Of a stretch of DNA of 64,000 nucleotides, positions 26,464 to 34,983 are shown one piece after another. Both the position numbers and the translations under genes were made by a program. Origin of the DNA: Streptomyces sp. NBC_01446 (GTDB lineage: Bacteria > Actinomycetota > Actinomycetes > Streptomycetales > Streptomycetaceae); NCBI RefSeq assembly GCF_026340095.1, contig NZ_JAPEPO010000004.1:42691-106690 (forward strand), written 5' to 3'. Within the stretch, counting starts at the first letter, position 1, and the number at the start of each line of letters is the position of its first letter. Under the pieces are notes generated by a model. It did not search any database. It had not been told where the DNA came from and saw nothing but the letters and a program-made list of their open reading frames with translations.

Positions 26464-26754
26464 GTGGCGCCACCCAGTAAGTACTCGCCGGAGTTCCGCG
26501 AGGAAGCCGTCCAGATCGCGTTGAGGTCAAGCAAGACGATCTCCGAAGTCGCCCGGGAGCTTGAGCTGAACTCGGAGACGCTACGCGGCTGGGTGAAGAA
26601 GTACCAGAGGCAGCAGGAACCGGCCCCCGATGCGGAACTGACCGTGAACGAGCGGGCGCGTCTGAAGGAACTCGAACGACGCAACCGCGAGCTGGAGATG
26701 GAAGTTACCTTCCTGAAAAAAGCCGCAGCGTACTTCGCGAAGGATCCCCGGTAG
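26464..26754 (+). CDS. IS3 OrfA (helix-turn-helix subunit)
   Basis: The protein has 96 residues from GTG 26464. It begins PPSKYSPEFREEAVQIAL, then TISEVARELELNSETLRGWVKKY, the standard IS3 OrfA helix-turn-helix that binds the element ends. A leucine-zipper-like helix follows (ARLKELERRNRELEMEVTFL). The frame closes just after the A6G slippery run, where a fraction of ribosomes would shift -1 to make the OrfAB transposase. Confidence 0.85.
   Translation: MAPPSKYSPEFREEAVQIALRSSKTISEVARELELNSETLRGWVKKYQRQQEPAPDAELTVNERARLKELERRNRELEMEVTFLKKAAAYFAKDPR
26716..26722 (+). promoter_or_regulatory. Programmed -1 frameshift slippery site of IS3
   Basis: An AAAAAAG run lies in the orfA frame as two AAA codons followed by GCC. 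Slipping back one base opens the orfB frame without a stop until 27644. This is the regular IS3 mechanism for making the fusion transposase. Confidence 0.7.
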
Positions 26755-26780
26755 CAAGCAAGTACGAGTTCATCGACGAG

Positions 26781-27644
26781 ATGCGACTCGACACCGAGAA
26801 GTACGCATACAGCGTCGAGTTCATGTGCGGCCGACTCGGCGTCTCCAGATCCGGCTACTACGACTGGCGATCCCGCCCGGAATCCGCGACAGCTCAGCGG
26901 CGCGGAGATCTGAAATTGCTCATCGAGAAAGCCTTCGACATGTCCGACAGCACCTACGGGCACCGGCGCATCCAGGCCCAGCTGCACCGCTGGGGCGTCG
27001 CCGCGGGCGTGGAGTTGGTCCGCCGCCTCATGCGCGAACAGGGCCTGGTGCCCTGCCTGCCACGGCCGAAGAGGTTCAACCTCACTCAGGCTGCGGCCGG
27101 CCAGGTGCCGGACCTCGTCGGCCGCGACTTCACCGCGGATGCGCCCGGCGAGAAGCTCGTCGGTGACATTACGTATATCGCGACCGGGGAAGGCTGGCTG
27201 TACCTCGCAACGGTCATCGACTGCTGTACGAAGGAAGTCATCGGTTATGCGATGGACGACCACTACCAAACCCCACTGATATCCAGGGCAATCCGTAACG
27301 CGGCACGGAACAGGAACCTCTCGGCCGGCGCGATATTTCACTCGGATCGCGGAAGTAACTACATGTCAGCCGAGTTCGGGAGGACGCTGGACCGCTTCGC
27401 GCTCCGCAGATCTTCCGGCCGCACCGGGATCTGTTTCGACAACGCCATGGCCGAATCATTCTTCGGCGCCCTGAAGAACGAGCGCGTATCAAGGGTGACT
27501 TATCTGACCCGCGAGGCCGCCAGGCAGGACGTCACTCGCTACATCGAATTCTGGTACAATCACAAACGCCTCCACTCGGCGGTGGGTTACCGCCCTCCGC
27601 GCGAAGTTCACGCCGAGTACGAGAAGTTGCGAATCGTCGCGTGA
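26781..27644 (+). CDS. IS3 OrfB (DDE integrase domain)
   Basis: 287 residues can be read from ATG 26781, though the protein is probably made as an OrfAB fusion. It has GVSRSGYYDWRSR, the HTH_21-like YGHRRIQAQL, then the catalytic core GDITYIATGEGWLYLATVID (first D), IFHSDRGSNY (second D) and DNAMAESFFGALKNE (E). It ends YIEFWYNHKRLHSAVGYRPP. All expected motifs of an active IS3 transposase are present. Confidence 0.88.
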   Translation: MRLDTEKYAYSVEFMCGRLGVSRSGYYDWRSRPESATAQRRGDLKLLIEKAFDMSDSTYGHRRIQAQLHRWGVAAGVELVRRLMREQGLVPCLPRPKRFNLTQAAAGQVPDLVGRDFTADAPGEKLVGDITYIATGEGWLYLATVIDCCTKEVIGYAMDDHYQTPLISRAIRNAARNRNLSAGAIFHSDRGSNYMSAEFGRTLDRFALRRSSGRTGICFDNAMAESFFGALKNERVSRVTYLTREAARQDVTRYIEFWYNHKRLHSAVGYRPPREVHAEYEKLRIVA

Positions 27645-27684
27645 AATAGACGGTCAGAAGCCTGTCCGGAAAACGCGAGGCCCC

Positions 27685-27980
27685 TCAACCGAGGACCCTG
27701 GTGCGGAGCAGGCTTCGGTCGTCGAGGTCGTGCATGATTGCGGGTTGCTCGGTCGCGCTGGGCGGTAGCTGGTGACGGGATCGGTGCGACCTGTGTCCGT
27801 TGTAGTGGTCCTGGTAGTCAGTCAGGACCTTCCTGGCGTGGCTCTCGCCCAGGAGCAGGACGCGGTCGCGGGCCTCGCGGCGGATGGTGCCGATCACGCG
27901 TTCGCAATGCGCGTTCATGCGCGGTGCCCGGGGCGCGCTGAGCAGCACCTGCGTGTCCTCGGCGGTGAAGACGGAGAAGA
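27685..27980 (-). pseudogene. Integrase-core transposase C-terminal remnant
   Basis: The minus strand reads RAPRMNAHCERVIGTIRREARD, then HARKVLTDYQDHYNGHRSHRS. This is the last part of an rve-type transposase core with its catalytic E. The first catalytic residues are missing. It abuts the IS3 right end on one side and an IS6 fragment on the other. Confidence 0.6.
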
Positions 27981-27997
27981 CCCGGGCGGCGCCCAGG

Positions 27998-28155
27998 GTG
28001 ATCGTCGCCGACAAGCTCCGTTCCTACGGCGCCACCCACCGCGAGGGCATGCCCTCGGTCGAGCACCACTCACACAAGGGCCTCAACAACCGGGCCGAGA
28101 ACAGCCACCAGCCCACCCGCCAGCGCGAACGCGCGGTGAAGGTCTTCGATCTCTA
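27998..28155 (+). pseudogene. IS6-family transposase fragment
   Basis: The plus strand reads IVADKLRSYGATHRE, then HKGLNNRAENSHQPTRQRER. This is the typical end of the IS6/IS26 DDE domain (third catalytic residue in NNRAENSHQ). Only about 50 residues remain. The second DUF2235 module begins 140 bp further on. Confidence 0.6.
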
Positions 28156-28293
28156 CCACCCGGTGCAACGAACCACCGCTGGTTCATTGGCTGCTCGGGT
28201 TGGCGTACCTCCGACCGCTGGCGGACGATGAAGACGGGGGCACTCGGCACCGTGGGACGGACACGGACCGCGGTCGGCACGTGGAGGTCGGAC

Positions 28294-29184
28294 ATGGCCC
28301 GAGCCGGTTCCCTTGCATCGTCCCCGATTCCCGACTCGCTCAAGCCCGGTGGGATCGAGTCGGAGAACCATCCCTGGAAGATACGGCTGGTCGAGCACCC
28401 CAAGCGCTTCGAGTCGTCGTTCTTCCGGGCCGCGAAGAAGACGGCGCACAAGATTCTCGACGAGATCAGCGACACGGATCTGCCATACGGGTCCCGGCCC
28501 GCAGGCTCGGAGCACTGGGAGATGCACCACGGAGGCAGCCTCTGGGTCAAGGGAGCCGGCGGCTGGCGGATGTACCGGGCTCGGGTGGGCATCGAGTGGA
28601 GCATGCAGTTCTGCGCTGAGCCGGTGAAGGTCGACCGGCTCAGGCAGGAGGCGGCCGAACTCATCGATGCCTTCCCGTTGACCCTGCCCGCCCTCGCCGA
28701 GCTGGGGTACGAGGAGGCGGACGCACTGCTGCGCACCCCGATCAAGGACGCGGACGGCGTGGAAGCGTGGACCGACTCGCTGTTCAACGCGTGCGTGCCC
28801 ATGACCCACGGCAACCACCAGGGGATTCTGCCCAAGGTGCCCGGCGAGCACCACTATCCCTGGCCCGTCAAGGGGGCGGACTTCGTCCGGTACGACGACT
28901 TCCAGCTGTGGGTGACCCTGCCCGACGGTACCCATGGCGCCGTCGCTCCGGTGGACCGGCGGGGTTCCGGAGACGGACACGTCCGCCTGGTGCACGTCCC
29001 CGAGGGCAGCAGAGCTGCGGACACCCTGGCTGAGGCGCAGGATCAGGGGCTGATGGCGGTGCTGCCGCCGAACAGCTCCGCCGCGCTCCAGGCGTTCGCC
29101 GGGCAGATCGACCCCGGACGACGCACCGCGGCCGGCGCCCTGGCCGCGGGCCGGGCGCGCCACAACGGCCGAGGCCCCCGCTAG
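28294..29184 (+). CDS. Conserved partner of DUF2235 hydrolase (module copy 2)
   Basis: The protein has 296 residues. ATG 28294 has GGAGG six bases upstream; ATG 28228 is in frame but lacks a site. Its core is closely similar to the 18129-19097 protein (the same HWEMHHGGSLWVKG, WRMYRARVGIEWSMQFC and HYPWPVKGADFVRYDDFQLW blocks). The basic N-terminal tail is shorter and different (ARAGSLASSPIPDSLKPGG). The variable tail against a constant core suggests the tail is a loading or localisation segment. It precedes DUF2235 copy 2 by 22 bp. Confidence 0.65.
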   Translation: MARAGSLASSPIPDSLKPGGIESENHPWKIRLVEHPKRFESSFFRAAKKTAHKILDEISDTDLPYGSRPAGSEHWEMHHGGSLWVKGAGGWRMYRARVGIEWSMQFCAEPVKVDRLRQEAAELIDAFPLTLPALAELGYEEADALLRTPIKDADGVEAWTDSLFNACVPMTHGNHQGILPKVPGEHHYPWPVKGADFVRYDDFQLWVTLPDGTHGAVAPVDRRGSGDGHVRLVHVPEGSRAADTLAEAQDQGLMAVLPPNSSAALQAFAGQIDPGRRTAAGALAAGRARHNGRGPR

Positions 29185-29206
29185 ACCCGCCGGACGAGGA
29201 GCCGAT

Positions 29207-30328
29207 ATGCCGCGCAGGATCGTCATCTGCCTCGACGGGACGAGTAATCAGGTCGGCGCCCGCCACCCCACCAACGTGGTGCGGCTGTTCGAGATGCTGG
29301 AGGCGGACGACCCCACGCGCCAGCTCCTGTATTACGACCCCGGCGTCGGCACCATGTCGTCGGCCATCGCCCGCGGTCCGGTCGACGGCCGGCTGTCCCG
29401 TGTGTGCGGTCTCGCCTTCGGCACCGGGCTGAGGACCAACCTGACGGAGGCGTACACGTACTTGATGCGGAACTGGGAGCCCGGCGATCTCGTGTACGTC
29501 TTCGGTTTCAGCCGCGGCGCCTACACCGCCCGCGCGCTGGTCGGGATGCTCAACAAGCCCGGACTCATGCGGGCCGGCTCGGAGAATCTCGTCCCCTACG
29601 CGGTGGCCAAGTACGCCTTCAACCAGGACATCGACAAAAGCGAGCGGGAGGTGGCCCGGTTCTCGCACGCCTTCTGCCGGCGCACCGACCGCGAGCCGCT
29701 GTGGGCGGCGGTCAAACGCAACGATCCACGGCAGGTCTCCCACTACGCGCTGCCGGTCGCCTATCTCGGTGTCTGGGACACGGTGAAGGCGGCGGGCATC
29801 CTCCGCCTGGGCGATCTGCAGTGGCCCTACACTCACCAACTCCCCAACGCCTCCCGCATCCGCCACGCCGTTTCCCTCGACGAGAAGCGGCGCCCCTTCC
29901 GTGAGTTCCTGGTGAAACGTCGGCCGGAGCCGCTGCGCGACACGGCGCAGGAGGTCTGGTTCGCCGGTGTCCACTCTGATGTCGGCGGCACCTTCGCCCA
30001 TGAGAAGGGCGATCCCCTGCTCTCGACGATCACCCTCAAGTGGATCTCCGATGGAGTCTGCCAGGACCTGGTCTTCCGCCCCGGCGCATACGCCGAGGCC
30101 TGTGCGGTGCGCGAGGAGTTCGCCGACGCGGCCATCCACCACAACGGCCCGTTCTGGATCCTGGCCGGCCGGCGCGCGCGCCGCGTACCCGAGCACGCCG
30201 TGCTGCACACAAGCGTCCGGCTCCGCCTGAAGCGAGACCCCAAGTACCGTACGGATCTGTCCGATCCGACCGAGCCACGCCGTTGGGCCGACCCCGAGTG
30301 GACCAAGCTCGCCCAGCAGGACGGCTGA
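29207..30328 (+). CDS. DUF2235 alpha/beta-hydrolase, Tle1-type phospholipase effector candidate (copy 2)
   Basis: The protein has 373 residues from ATG 29207. It can be aligned over its whole length with copy 1 (19106-20230): RRIVICLDGTSNQ, YYDPGVGT, GFSRG at 100-104 with Ser102, WDTVKAAGILRLG, WFAGVHSDVGG. All catalytic elements are kept, so both copies should be active. It is not adjacent to structural CIS genes, being separated from copy 1 by about 9 kb of transposon debris. No signal peptide is seen. Its stop is 24 bp from the convergent M23 gene. Confidence 0.8.
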   Translation: MPRRIVICLDGTSNQVGARHPTNVVRLFEMLEADDPTRQLLYYDPGVGTMSSAIARGPVDGRLSRVCGLAFGTGLRTNLTEAYTYLMRNWEPGDLVYVFGFSRGAYTARALVGMLNKPGLMRAGSENLVPYAVAKYAFNQDIDKSEREVARFSHAFCRRTDREPLWAAVKRNDPRQVSHYALPVAYLGVWDTVKAAGILRLGDLQWPYTHQLPNASRIRHAVSLDEKRRPFREFLVKRRPEPLRDTAQEVWFAGVHSDVGGTFAHEKGDPLLSTITLKWISDGVCQDLVFRPGAYAEACAVREEFADAAIHHNGPFWILAGRRARRVPEHAVLHTSVRLRLKRDPKYRTDLSDPTEPRRWADPEWTKLAQQDG

Positions 30329-30352
30329 CAACGCCGGACGTCCTGCTGGGAG

Positions 30353-30994
30353 TCATGACCAGCTGGGAGTCATGTCGGACCCGAAACGACCACCGGCCGG
30401 GCGCTTTTCGAAGTGCAGGTGGGGTCCGGTGGCGTTCCCGGTCGAGCCCACTTCGGCGACCTGTTGCCCGGCCCGAACGGAACCACGGCTGACGTCCCGA
30501 TGGGAGAGGTGGCAGTACCAGTAGTCGAATCCGCCTGACCTCAGCACGAGGTAGTTGCCGAAACTGCCGTCCTGCCCGACGCGAACGGAACCGCTGACGA
30601 CGGCGACACAGGACGTACCCTTCGGGGCGGCGTAGTCCGCACCCGTGTGGTAGCCCAGACTCCAGTGGGGTCCCTTCTTGTGGTACGAGGTTGTCACTGG
30701 GTGTCCTGGCACGGGAGAGGAAACGCGCCCACCCGCGCCACTCGTCGCCGGGACGTGGAGCCGGTCCCAGGACTGCCGGCCGGGTATGCCGTCGGCGTCA
30801 CTCGCCGAGAGACCGATCTTGTGCTGCCAGGCGGCGTAGGACTGGCGGTCGGTGTTGGTCCACTGGGGGCCTGGGCCCGTCGTGTACTTCCCACACCCTT
30901 CCGCGACGAGTCGTTTCCCCATGGCAGTGATGATCGGACTGCGTCGGCCTATATGGAAGAACGCAGCTCCAGGGAAAGGCTCTTGCGCAGGCAT
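30353..30994 (-). CDS. M23-family peptidoglycan endopeptidase with wall-binding domain
   Basis: The protein has 213 residues from ATG 30994 (GAGGAG six bases upstream); the longer frame to 31114 is not needed. Residues 1-80 form a peptidoglycan-binding-like domain (RRSPIITAMGKRLVAEGC, SYAAWQHKIG, SWDRLHVP) shared with the two genes upstream. Residues 100-205 are an M23/LytM metallopeptidase with HTGADYAAP (zinc ligands H and D) and HLHFE. It would cut peptide cross-links. It lacks a signal peptide, so export by lysis, CIS or another route is implied. Confidence 0.8.
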   Translation of the reverse strand: MPAQEPFPGAAFFHIGRRSPIITAMGKRLVAEGCGKYTTGPGPQWTNTDRQSYAAWQHKIGLSASDADGIPGRQSWDRLHVPATSGAGGRVSSPVPGHPVTTSYHKKGPHWSLGYHTGADYAAPKGTSCVAVVSGSVRVGQDGSFGNYLVLRSGGFDYWYCHLSHRDVSRGSVRAGQQVAEVGSTGNATGPHLHFEKRPAGGRFGSDMTPSWS

Positions 30995-31004
30995 GACTCT
31001 CTCC

Positions 31005-31697
31005 TCAATAGGGATGGGGCGGGAGGTGCGGATTTGCCTGCTGGACCCGCGAGATGTCTCCGTATCTCCGCCAGATGTAGTTGATGGCAGCTGCGACGTT
31101 CGCAACCGGGTCATAGATCCGGTTCGTCGTACCTGCCTGGTGATTTTCGGCGAAGGTGTCGGGAATCACCTGCGCATACCCGCGGGAACAGTTGAGTCTC
31201 GCCCCGTCCACCTGTCGCGGCCCCGTGGCGTTCACGTCGTTCTGATTCACCGCGTTGGCATCGAAACTCGACTCCCGCTGTATGAGGGTGAGCAGGTTCG
31301 CGTCATTACCGACCCCGGTGACCCATTCCGTCGGGGCACCTGTTCGCTCGCACGCCTCCAGCGCAAACGTGCGGGCGGTACCCTCGTCCTTGCTGATCCC
31401 GGAATTCTTTGTGCACAGGACGGAACTCGTGGCGACAGACCCGGTATGCCGACAATCCACACTGAACCCAGCTGTGGCACCGAGTTTTCTCAGAGAGGAG
31501 CAGCCGGGGAATCCGTCCGCATCAGAGCCGTTGAGGCCGATCGACCGCTGCCAGGCAGCGTAGGCGGACTTCGTCTGCGGGCCGAACAAGCCTGTGGCTC
31601 CTGAAGGGATACTGAAACCGGCTTCGATCAGTGCGCTCTGCAAGGCCTTTACATCGTTGTTGGTCTTGCCGAATCGCACGTTCGAAAGGGAGACCAT
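31005..31697 (-). CDS. Lytic transglycosylase (SLT-like) with peptidoglycan-binding domain
   Basis: The protein has 230 residues from ATG 31697 (GAGGAGG upstream). The N-terminal domain reads NNDVKALQSALIEAGF, then GLFGPQTKSAYAAWQRSIG, a classic PG_binding_1 pattern. The C-terminal domain has LIQRESSFDANAVN (catalytic Glu), GYAQVIPDTF and DPVANVAAAINYIWRRYG, as in soluble lytic transglycosylases and phage-tail SLT domains. It would cleave glycan strands. No signal peptide. It is 10 bp upstream of the M23 gene, so one operon is likely. Confidence 0.78.
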   Translation of the reverse strand: MVSLSNVRFGKTNNDVKALQSALIEAGFSIPSGATGLFGPQTKSAYAAWQRSIGLNGSDADGFPGCSSLRKLGATAGFSVDCRHTGSVATSSVLCTKNSGISKDEGTARTFALEACERTGAPTEWVTGVGNDANLLTLIQRESSFDANAVNQNDVNATGPRQVDGARLNCSRGYAQVIPDTFAENHQAGTTNRIYDPVANVAAAINYIWRRYGDISRVQQANPHLPPHPY

Positions 31698-31900
31698 TGG
31701 GATCCTCCTCAACTTGGAGGCCAATTCAAGCGATTCCCACAGCCGGTCAGGCTTCGCGCAGCGCCCCACACACGGGTACTCCTCGCGAGATTTTCTTTCT
31801 CCGCGATGCTGTTACGCTCCAATTCCAGCGTGCGCCGACTGGTCTTGTCCCGCAAACGGAGCAACGCACCGAGTCCGCCGCGGGGCCCTGGAGACTGCCG

Positions 31901-32779
31901 TCAGACGTTGGGGACGCGCAGCCTGTCCCAGCTCGCTTTGCCAGGGGTGCCGTTGGCGGCGCTGCCGGAGTAGCCCAGCTTCTTCTGCCAGGCGGTGTAG
32001 GACCTTGCGTCACCCGCCCCCCACACAGCGATGTTGCTGCTGGACCTGTACCGGTCGCAGTCCTCGGCCACGAGCCGATGGTGCATCGCGGCGATGATCG
32101 GCGATTTCCGTCCGGCTTGGAAGAAGGATGGGCTGGGAAACGGTTCGAACTCCGTGCGATCAGCGGGTCCCCCGCCCGGTTCGCCCGGCTGCTCCCGCGC
32201 GAACGCGGGCCAGGACCCGGGGTCGATGTGGTTGTTCTCCGGGACATGGGCGTGCGCGTACCAGCCGCCCCGGGAACTCCAGACGTCTGGTGAGCGGGCC
32301 GAGACGAAGTCGGTCGGACGGCCCATGGGCCAGGTGTCCGGCACACCCCAGGAGCGTACCCATGCGTTGAGTTCGCTCCAGCCCTTGCAGGGGGTGTCGG
32401 TCAGCCCGGCGCACACTCGGCCGTCGGCACGACAGTGCGGGAAGAAGAGAGCTTCGATCTGGAGAACGACTTCGCCGGCACGGTTGGTGCGCGTACCACC
32501 GGGAGCATCTTCGAGCGCTTTGCTGCGGGAGGTAGCAGGCAAGAACTGGGCGAACGCGCCAGTGAAGGGATCCCACAGGATATGCGGCGCCAGGCCCTTT
32601 CCGCCGTGGGTGAAGAAGTTTTGGAGGCGGGCGAATGGCACGAGATCCTGCGGGGCTTCCGTGGTGGCATCCCGGTCCGCGGTGATATGTGCGATTGCCT
32701 TCGGCGGAAACGCCGGGTCACACGGCGCGTGATCGCCGAGGTCCATCTTGATGGCCTGTGGCATCCATATATCGGGCAT
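31901..32779 (-). CDS. Probable N-acetylmuramoyl-L-alanine amidase-like lysin with wall-binding domain
   Basis: The protein has 292 residues from ATG 32779; no clear ribosome site is seen, and ATG further in is possible. The N-terminal 190 residues contain AIAHITADRD, WDPFTGAFAQFLP, ALFFPHC and, near the end, AHAHVPENNHIDPGSW. These are histidines placed as in zinc amidase-type lysins. The last 75 residues are the same binding domain as in the M23 gene (GRKSPIIAAMHHRLVAE, SYTAWQKKLG, SWDRLRVP). The amidase call rests on pattern only. It leads a run of three wall hydrolases. Confidence 0.6.
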   Translation of the reverse strand: MPDIWMPQAIKMDLGDHAPCDPAFPPKAIAHITADRDATTEAPQDLVPFARLQNFFTHGGKGLAPHILWDPFTGAFAQFLPATSRSKALEDAPGGTRTNRAGEVVLQIEALFFPHCRADGRVCAGLTDTPCKGWSELNAWVRSWGVPDTWPMGRPTDFVSARSPDVWSSRGGWYAHAHVPENNHIDPGSWPAFAREQPGEPGGGPADRTEFEPFPSPSFFQAGRKSPIIAAMHHRLVAEDCDRYRSSSNIAVWGAGDARSYTAWQKKLGYSGSAANGTPGKASWDRLRVPNV

Positions 32780-33381
32780 GTCAGCAGAATGCCTGACATA
32801 TGCACGATCGCGCGACCGGAAACCGTCTCACGCTGTCGAGCCTCGCCCCGAAACTCACGCCGGGTTACGCCAACTCGCCCTGGCTTTCGGGGCATTGGCC
32901 TCGATGCCGGCGCCGAGGCCAATACCGCCCCCCTCGGTGCGACCTGCCTGTAGTGACGGGCCACGGCCGGAGCTGCTGGACGCTGAGTTGCAGGCCTCTG
33001 GTGACGGGCGGAAACTGAAGCCATAGCACGCGCGCGCATGGATCGCCCGTTGAAACCGGAAGCGTCTTCTCCTCCAGGGAGAGAACTCCATGCTCGGCAC
33101 AGCAATTGGCCACCTTCGGCATGAAGACGTTCTCGCGCCGCGGCATCTCGAGGCGGACGTGCGTGCTCTTCAGGCAGTGGATCACGTCGTCCCCCTTGAG
33201 TGTGTCCGTTCCCAGCACCACGGTGGCAGCGTCTTGTCCGTCGCGGGCGTGGCCGCTCGTGGCGGCATCTGACGGGCCGACAGCACTTTGTTCACCAGAC
33301 CGCCTTGACGTGCGCACACGGGTGCGAGCGTCAGGCGGATGAGGTGCGCTACCGCCATCCGCACCGATCGGAGCACATCCC
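32780..33381. other. Intergenic region, no convincing gene
   Basis: These 602 bp separate the lysin run from the divergent protease. A minus frame (32865-33701) includes DAATVVLGTDTLKGDDVI and CCAEHGVLSLEEK, which read somewhat like protein. It has no start signal and overlaps the protease gene. I see no reliable gene; promoters for both flanking genes must lie here. Confidence 0.3.
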
Positions 33382-34482
33382 ATGACTGACGACATCCGGC
33401 GTTCCTCGCTCAGGTCCGTGGCCACGACGCCGTGCGCGATCGTGCCACCGCATCTGCTCAACCGGCTGGCCCGAGCTGAGGAGCCGGCCGTGCACGAGCC
33501 TGCCCGCCGCACCCTTGCGCTCGACGCGGCACAACGCGTCCAACGCAGGCTGACGGCCGAGATCGGCCCGACCGCCGCCCTGCCGTCGCGCGGCTCCGAC
33601 CACTCCGACCGCACCGTCTGCGACGTCGAGCACCGGCAGGAGTTGCCCGGCAGACGCATACGCGGAGAGGGCGAGGCCGACGTACCGGATACCTCGGTCA
33701 ATTACGCCTACGACGGCCTTGGAGCCACCTTCGACTTCTATCTGCAGGCCCTGTCCCGCTCGTCCATCGACGGGGCCGGCCTCCCGCTGGACGCCAGCGT
33801 TCACTACCGCCGGGACTACGACAATGCCTTCTGGGACGGCGAGCAGATGGTCTTCGGTGACGGGGACGGGCGCATCTTCGGCGACTTCACTCAGTCCCCC
33901 GACGTCATCGGCCATGAGCTCACCCACGGTGTCACCCAATACACCGCCAATCTGACCTACATGGGTCAGTCCGGAGCCCTGAACGAGCATTTGTCCGACG
34001 TGTTCGGGTCCCTGGTCGAGCAGTACGCCAAGGGCGAGACGATCGAGGAGGCGAACTGGCTGATCGGAGAGGAACTGCTGCGCCCCGGAGTGCAGGGCGT
34101 CGCGCTGCGCTCGATGAAGGCGCCCGGCACCGCGTACGACGACGATGAGCTCGGCAAGGATCCGCAGCCTGCCCACATGAACGACTTTGTACAGACTTTC
34201 GCCGACAACGGCGGCGTGCACATCAACTCGGGCATCCCCAACCACGCTTTCTACCTCGCCGCGACTCAGCTCGGCGGCCACGCCTGGGACGGCGCCGGCC
34301 GTATCTGGTACGACGTGCTCACCGGTGGCGAACTCACCGGCGACGCCGACTTCACGTCCTTCGCACGGCTGACCGCGGACGCCGCCGACGCCTACGGGCC
34401 GCAGGAGCGCGATGCGGTACTGCTGGCGTGGGATGCGGTCGGCGTACCCACGGACGGGCTGAGTCGGCCAGTGACCCAGTAG
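33382..34482 (+). CDS. Protealysin-like M4 metalloprotease
   Basis: The protein has 366 residues from ATG 33382. There is no signal peptide. A short N-terminal part carries CAIVPPHLL (residues 18-26), matching the PPxxL motif in the short propeptides of protealysin-like enzymes. The mature part starts about residue 105 (NYAYDGLGATFDFY). The zinc site HELTH is at 178-182 with the third ligand E202 in ALNEHLSDVFG; HINSGIPNHAFY supplies the active-site histidine. Such proteases often leave the cell without a Sec signal. Next to the lysins it may help wall or protein degradation in a target. Confidence 0.82.
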   Translation: MTDDIRRSSLRSVATTPCAIVPPHLLNRLARAEEPAVHEPARRTLALDAAQRVQRRLTAEIGPTAALPSRGSDHSDRTVCDVEHRQELPGRRIRGEGEADVPDTSVNYAYDGLGATFDFYLQALSRSSIDGAGLPLDASVHYRRDYDNAFWDGEQMVFGDGDGRIFGDFTQSPDVIGHELTHGVTQYTANLTYMGQSGALNEHLSDVFGSLVEQYAKGETIEEANWLIGEELLRPGVQGVALRSMKAPGTAYDDDELGKDPQPAHMNDFVQTFADNGGVHINSGIPNHAFYLAATQLGGHAWDGAGRIWYDVLTGGELTGDADFTSFARLTADAADAYGPQERDAVLLAWDAVGVPTDGLSRPVTQ

Positions 34483-34983
34483 AACTGCGCGCCTGCGTGA
34501 TCGGCGCGAAGGGCTTGTGCACCTACGGCTGGGCGCTCATCCCCGCCGACGAGTACCAGCACGAGTTTCTCGTTCGCCGCAGCATCGACGACAGCGAACC
34601 TCCAGTCCGGAACCCGAAGGGGACTCATTCGTGTAGGCCGTCCAGCGGCATCCGGATGGTGATCCGAATGATCACCACGGACGATGGTGCTCGAGTCCCG
34701 GCGCAGCACCAGCTCTCCTGGTCCGCGCGGGGATCGGATGCTCCGCGACGCCACCGCGAGGTACCTGCCGCAGGAAGTAAGCCGGCAGGGGCTCGCCGGA
34801 CGGCGCTCCATCCGTGCAGCGCCCCAGTGACGTTCGAAGGAGACACCTCTTGGGTTCAGTTGGCGTAGGCCGGTGCCGACCGGCGGGACCTTGCACCAGC
34901 CGGCTCGGGTGTGCTTCCGGTCGCGGTCACCATCAAAGCGGACGGCACTCCCGCATCGGCCTGTGGCGTCGGGAGCTGACCAC
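34483..34983. other. Intergenic region, nothing recognised
   Basis: No frame in these 501 bp has both a start signal and protein-like composition. The frame of the next gene extends back to 34873 without a ribosome site. Confidence 0.3.

Larger units (their letters stand above)
26412..27672 (+). mobile_element. IS3-family insertion sequence with terminal inverted repeats
   Basis: The left terminus TTTCCGGACAGGC (26412-26424) is matched by its exact reverse complement GCCTGTCCGGAAA at 27660-27672. The element holds the usual two overlapping frames, orfA and orfB in the -1 frame, with a slippery A6G run at 26716-26722. Both frames look intact, so the element may be active. No clear target duplication was found by eye. 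Confidence 0.85.
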
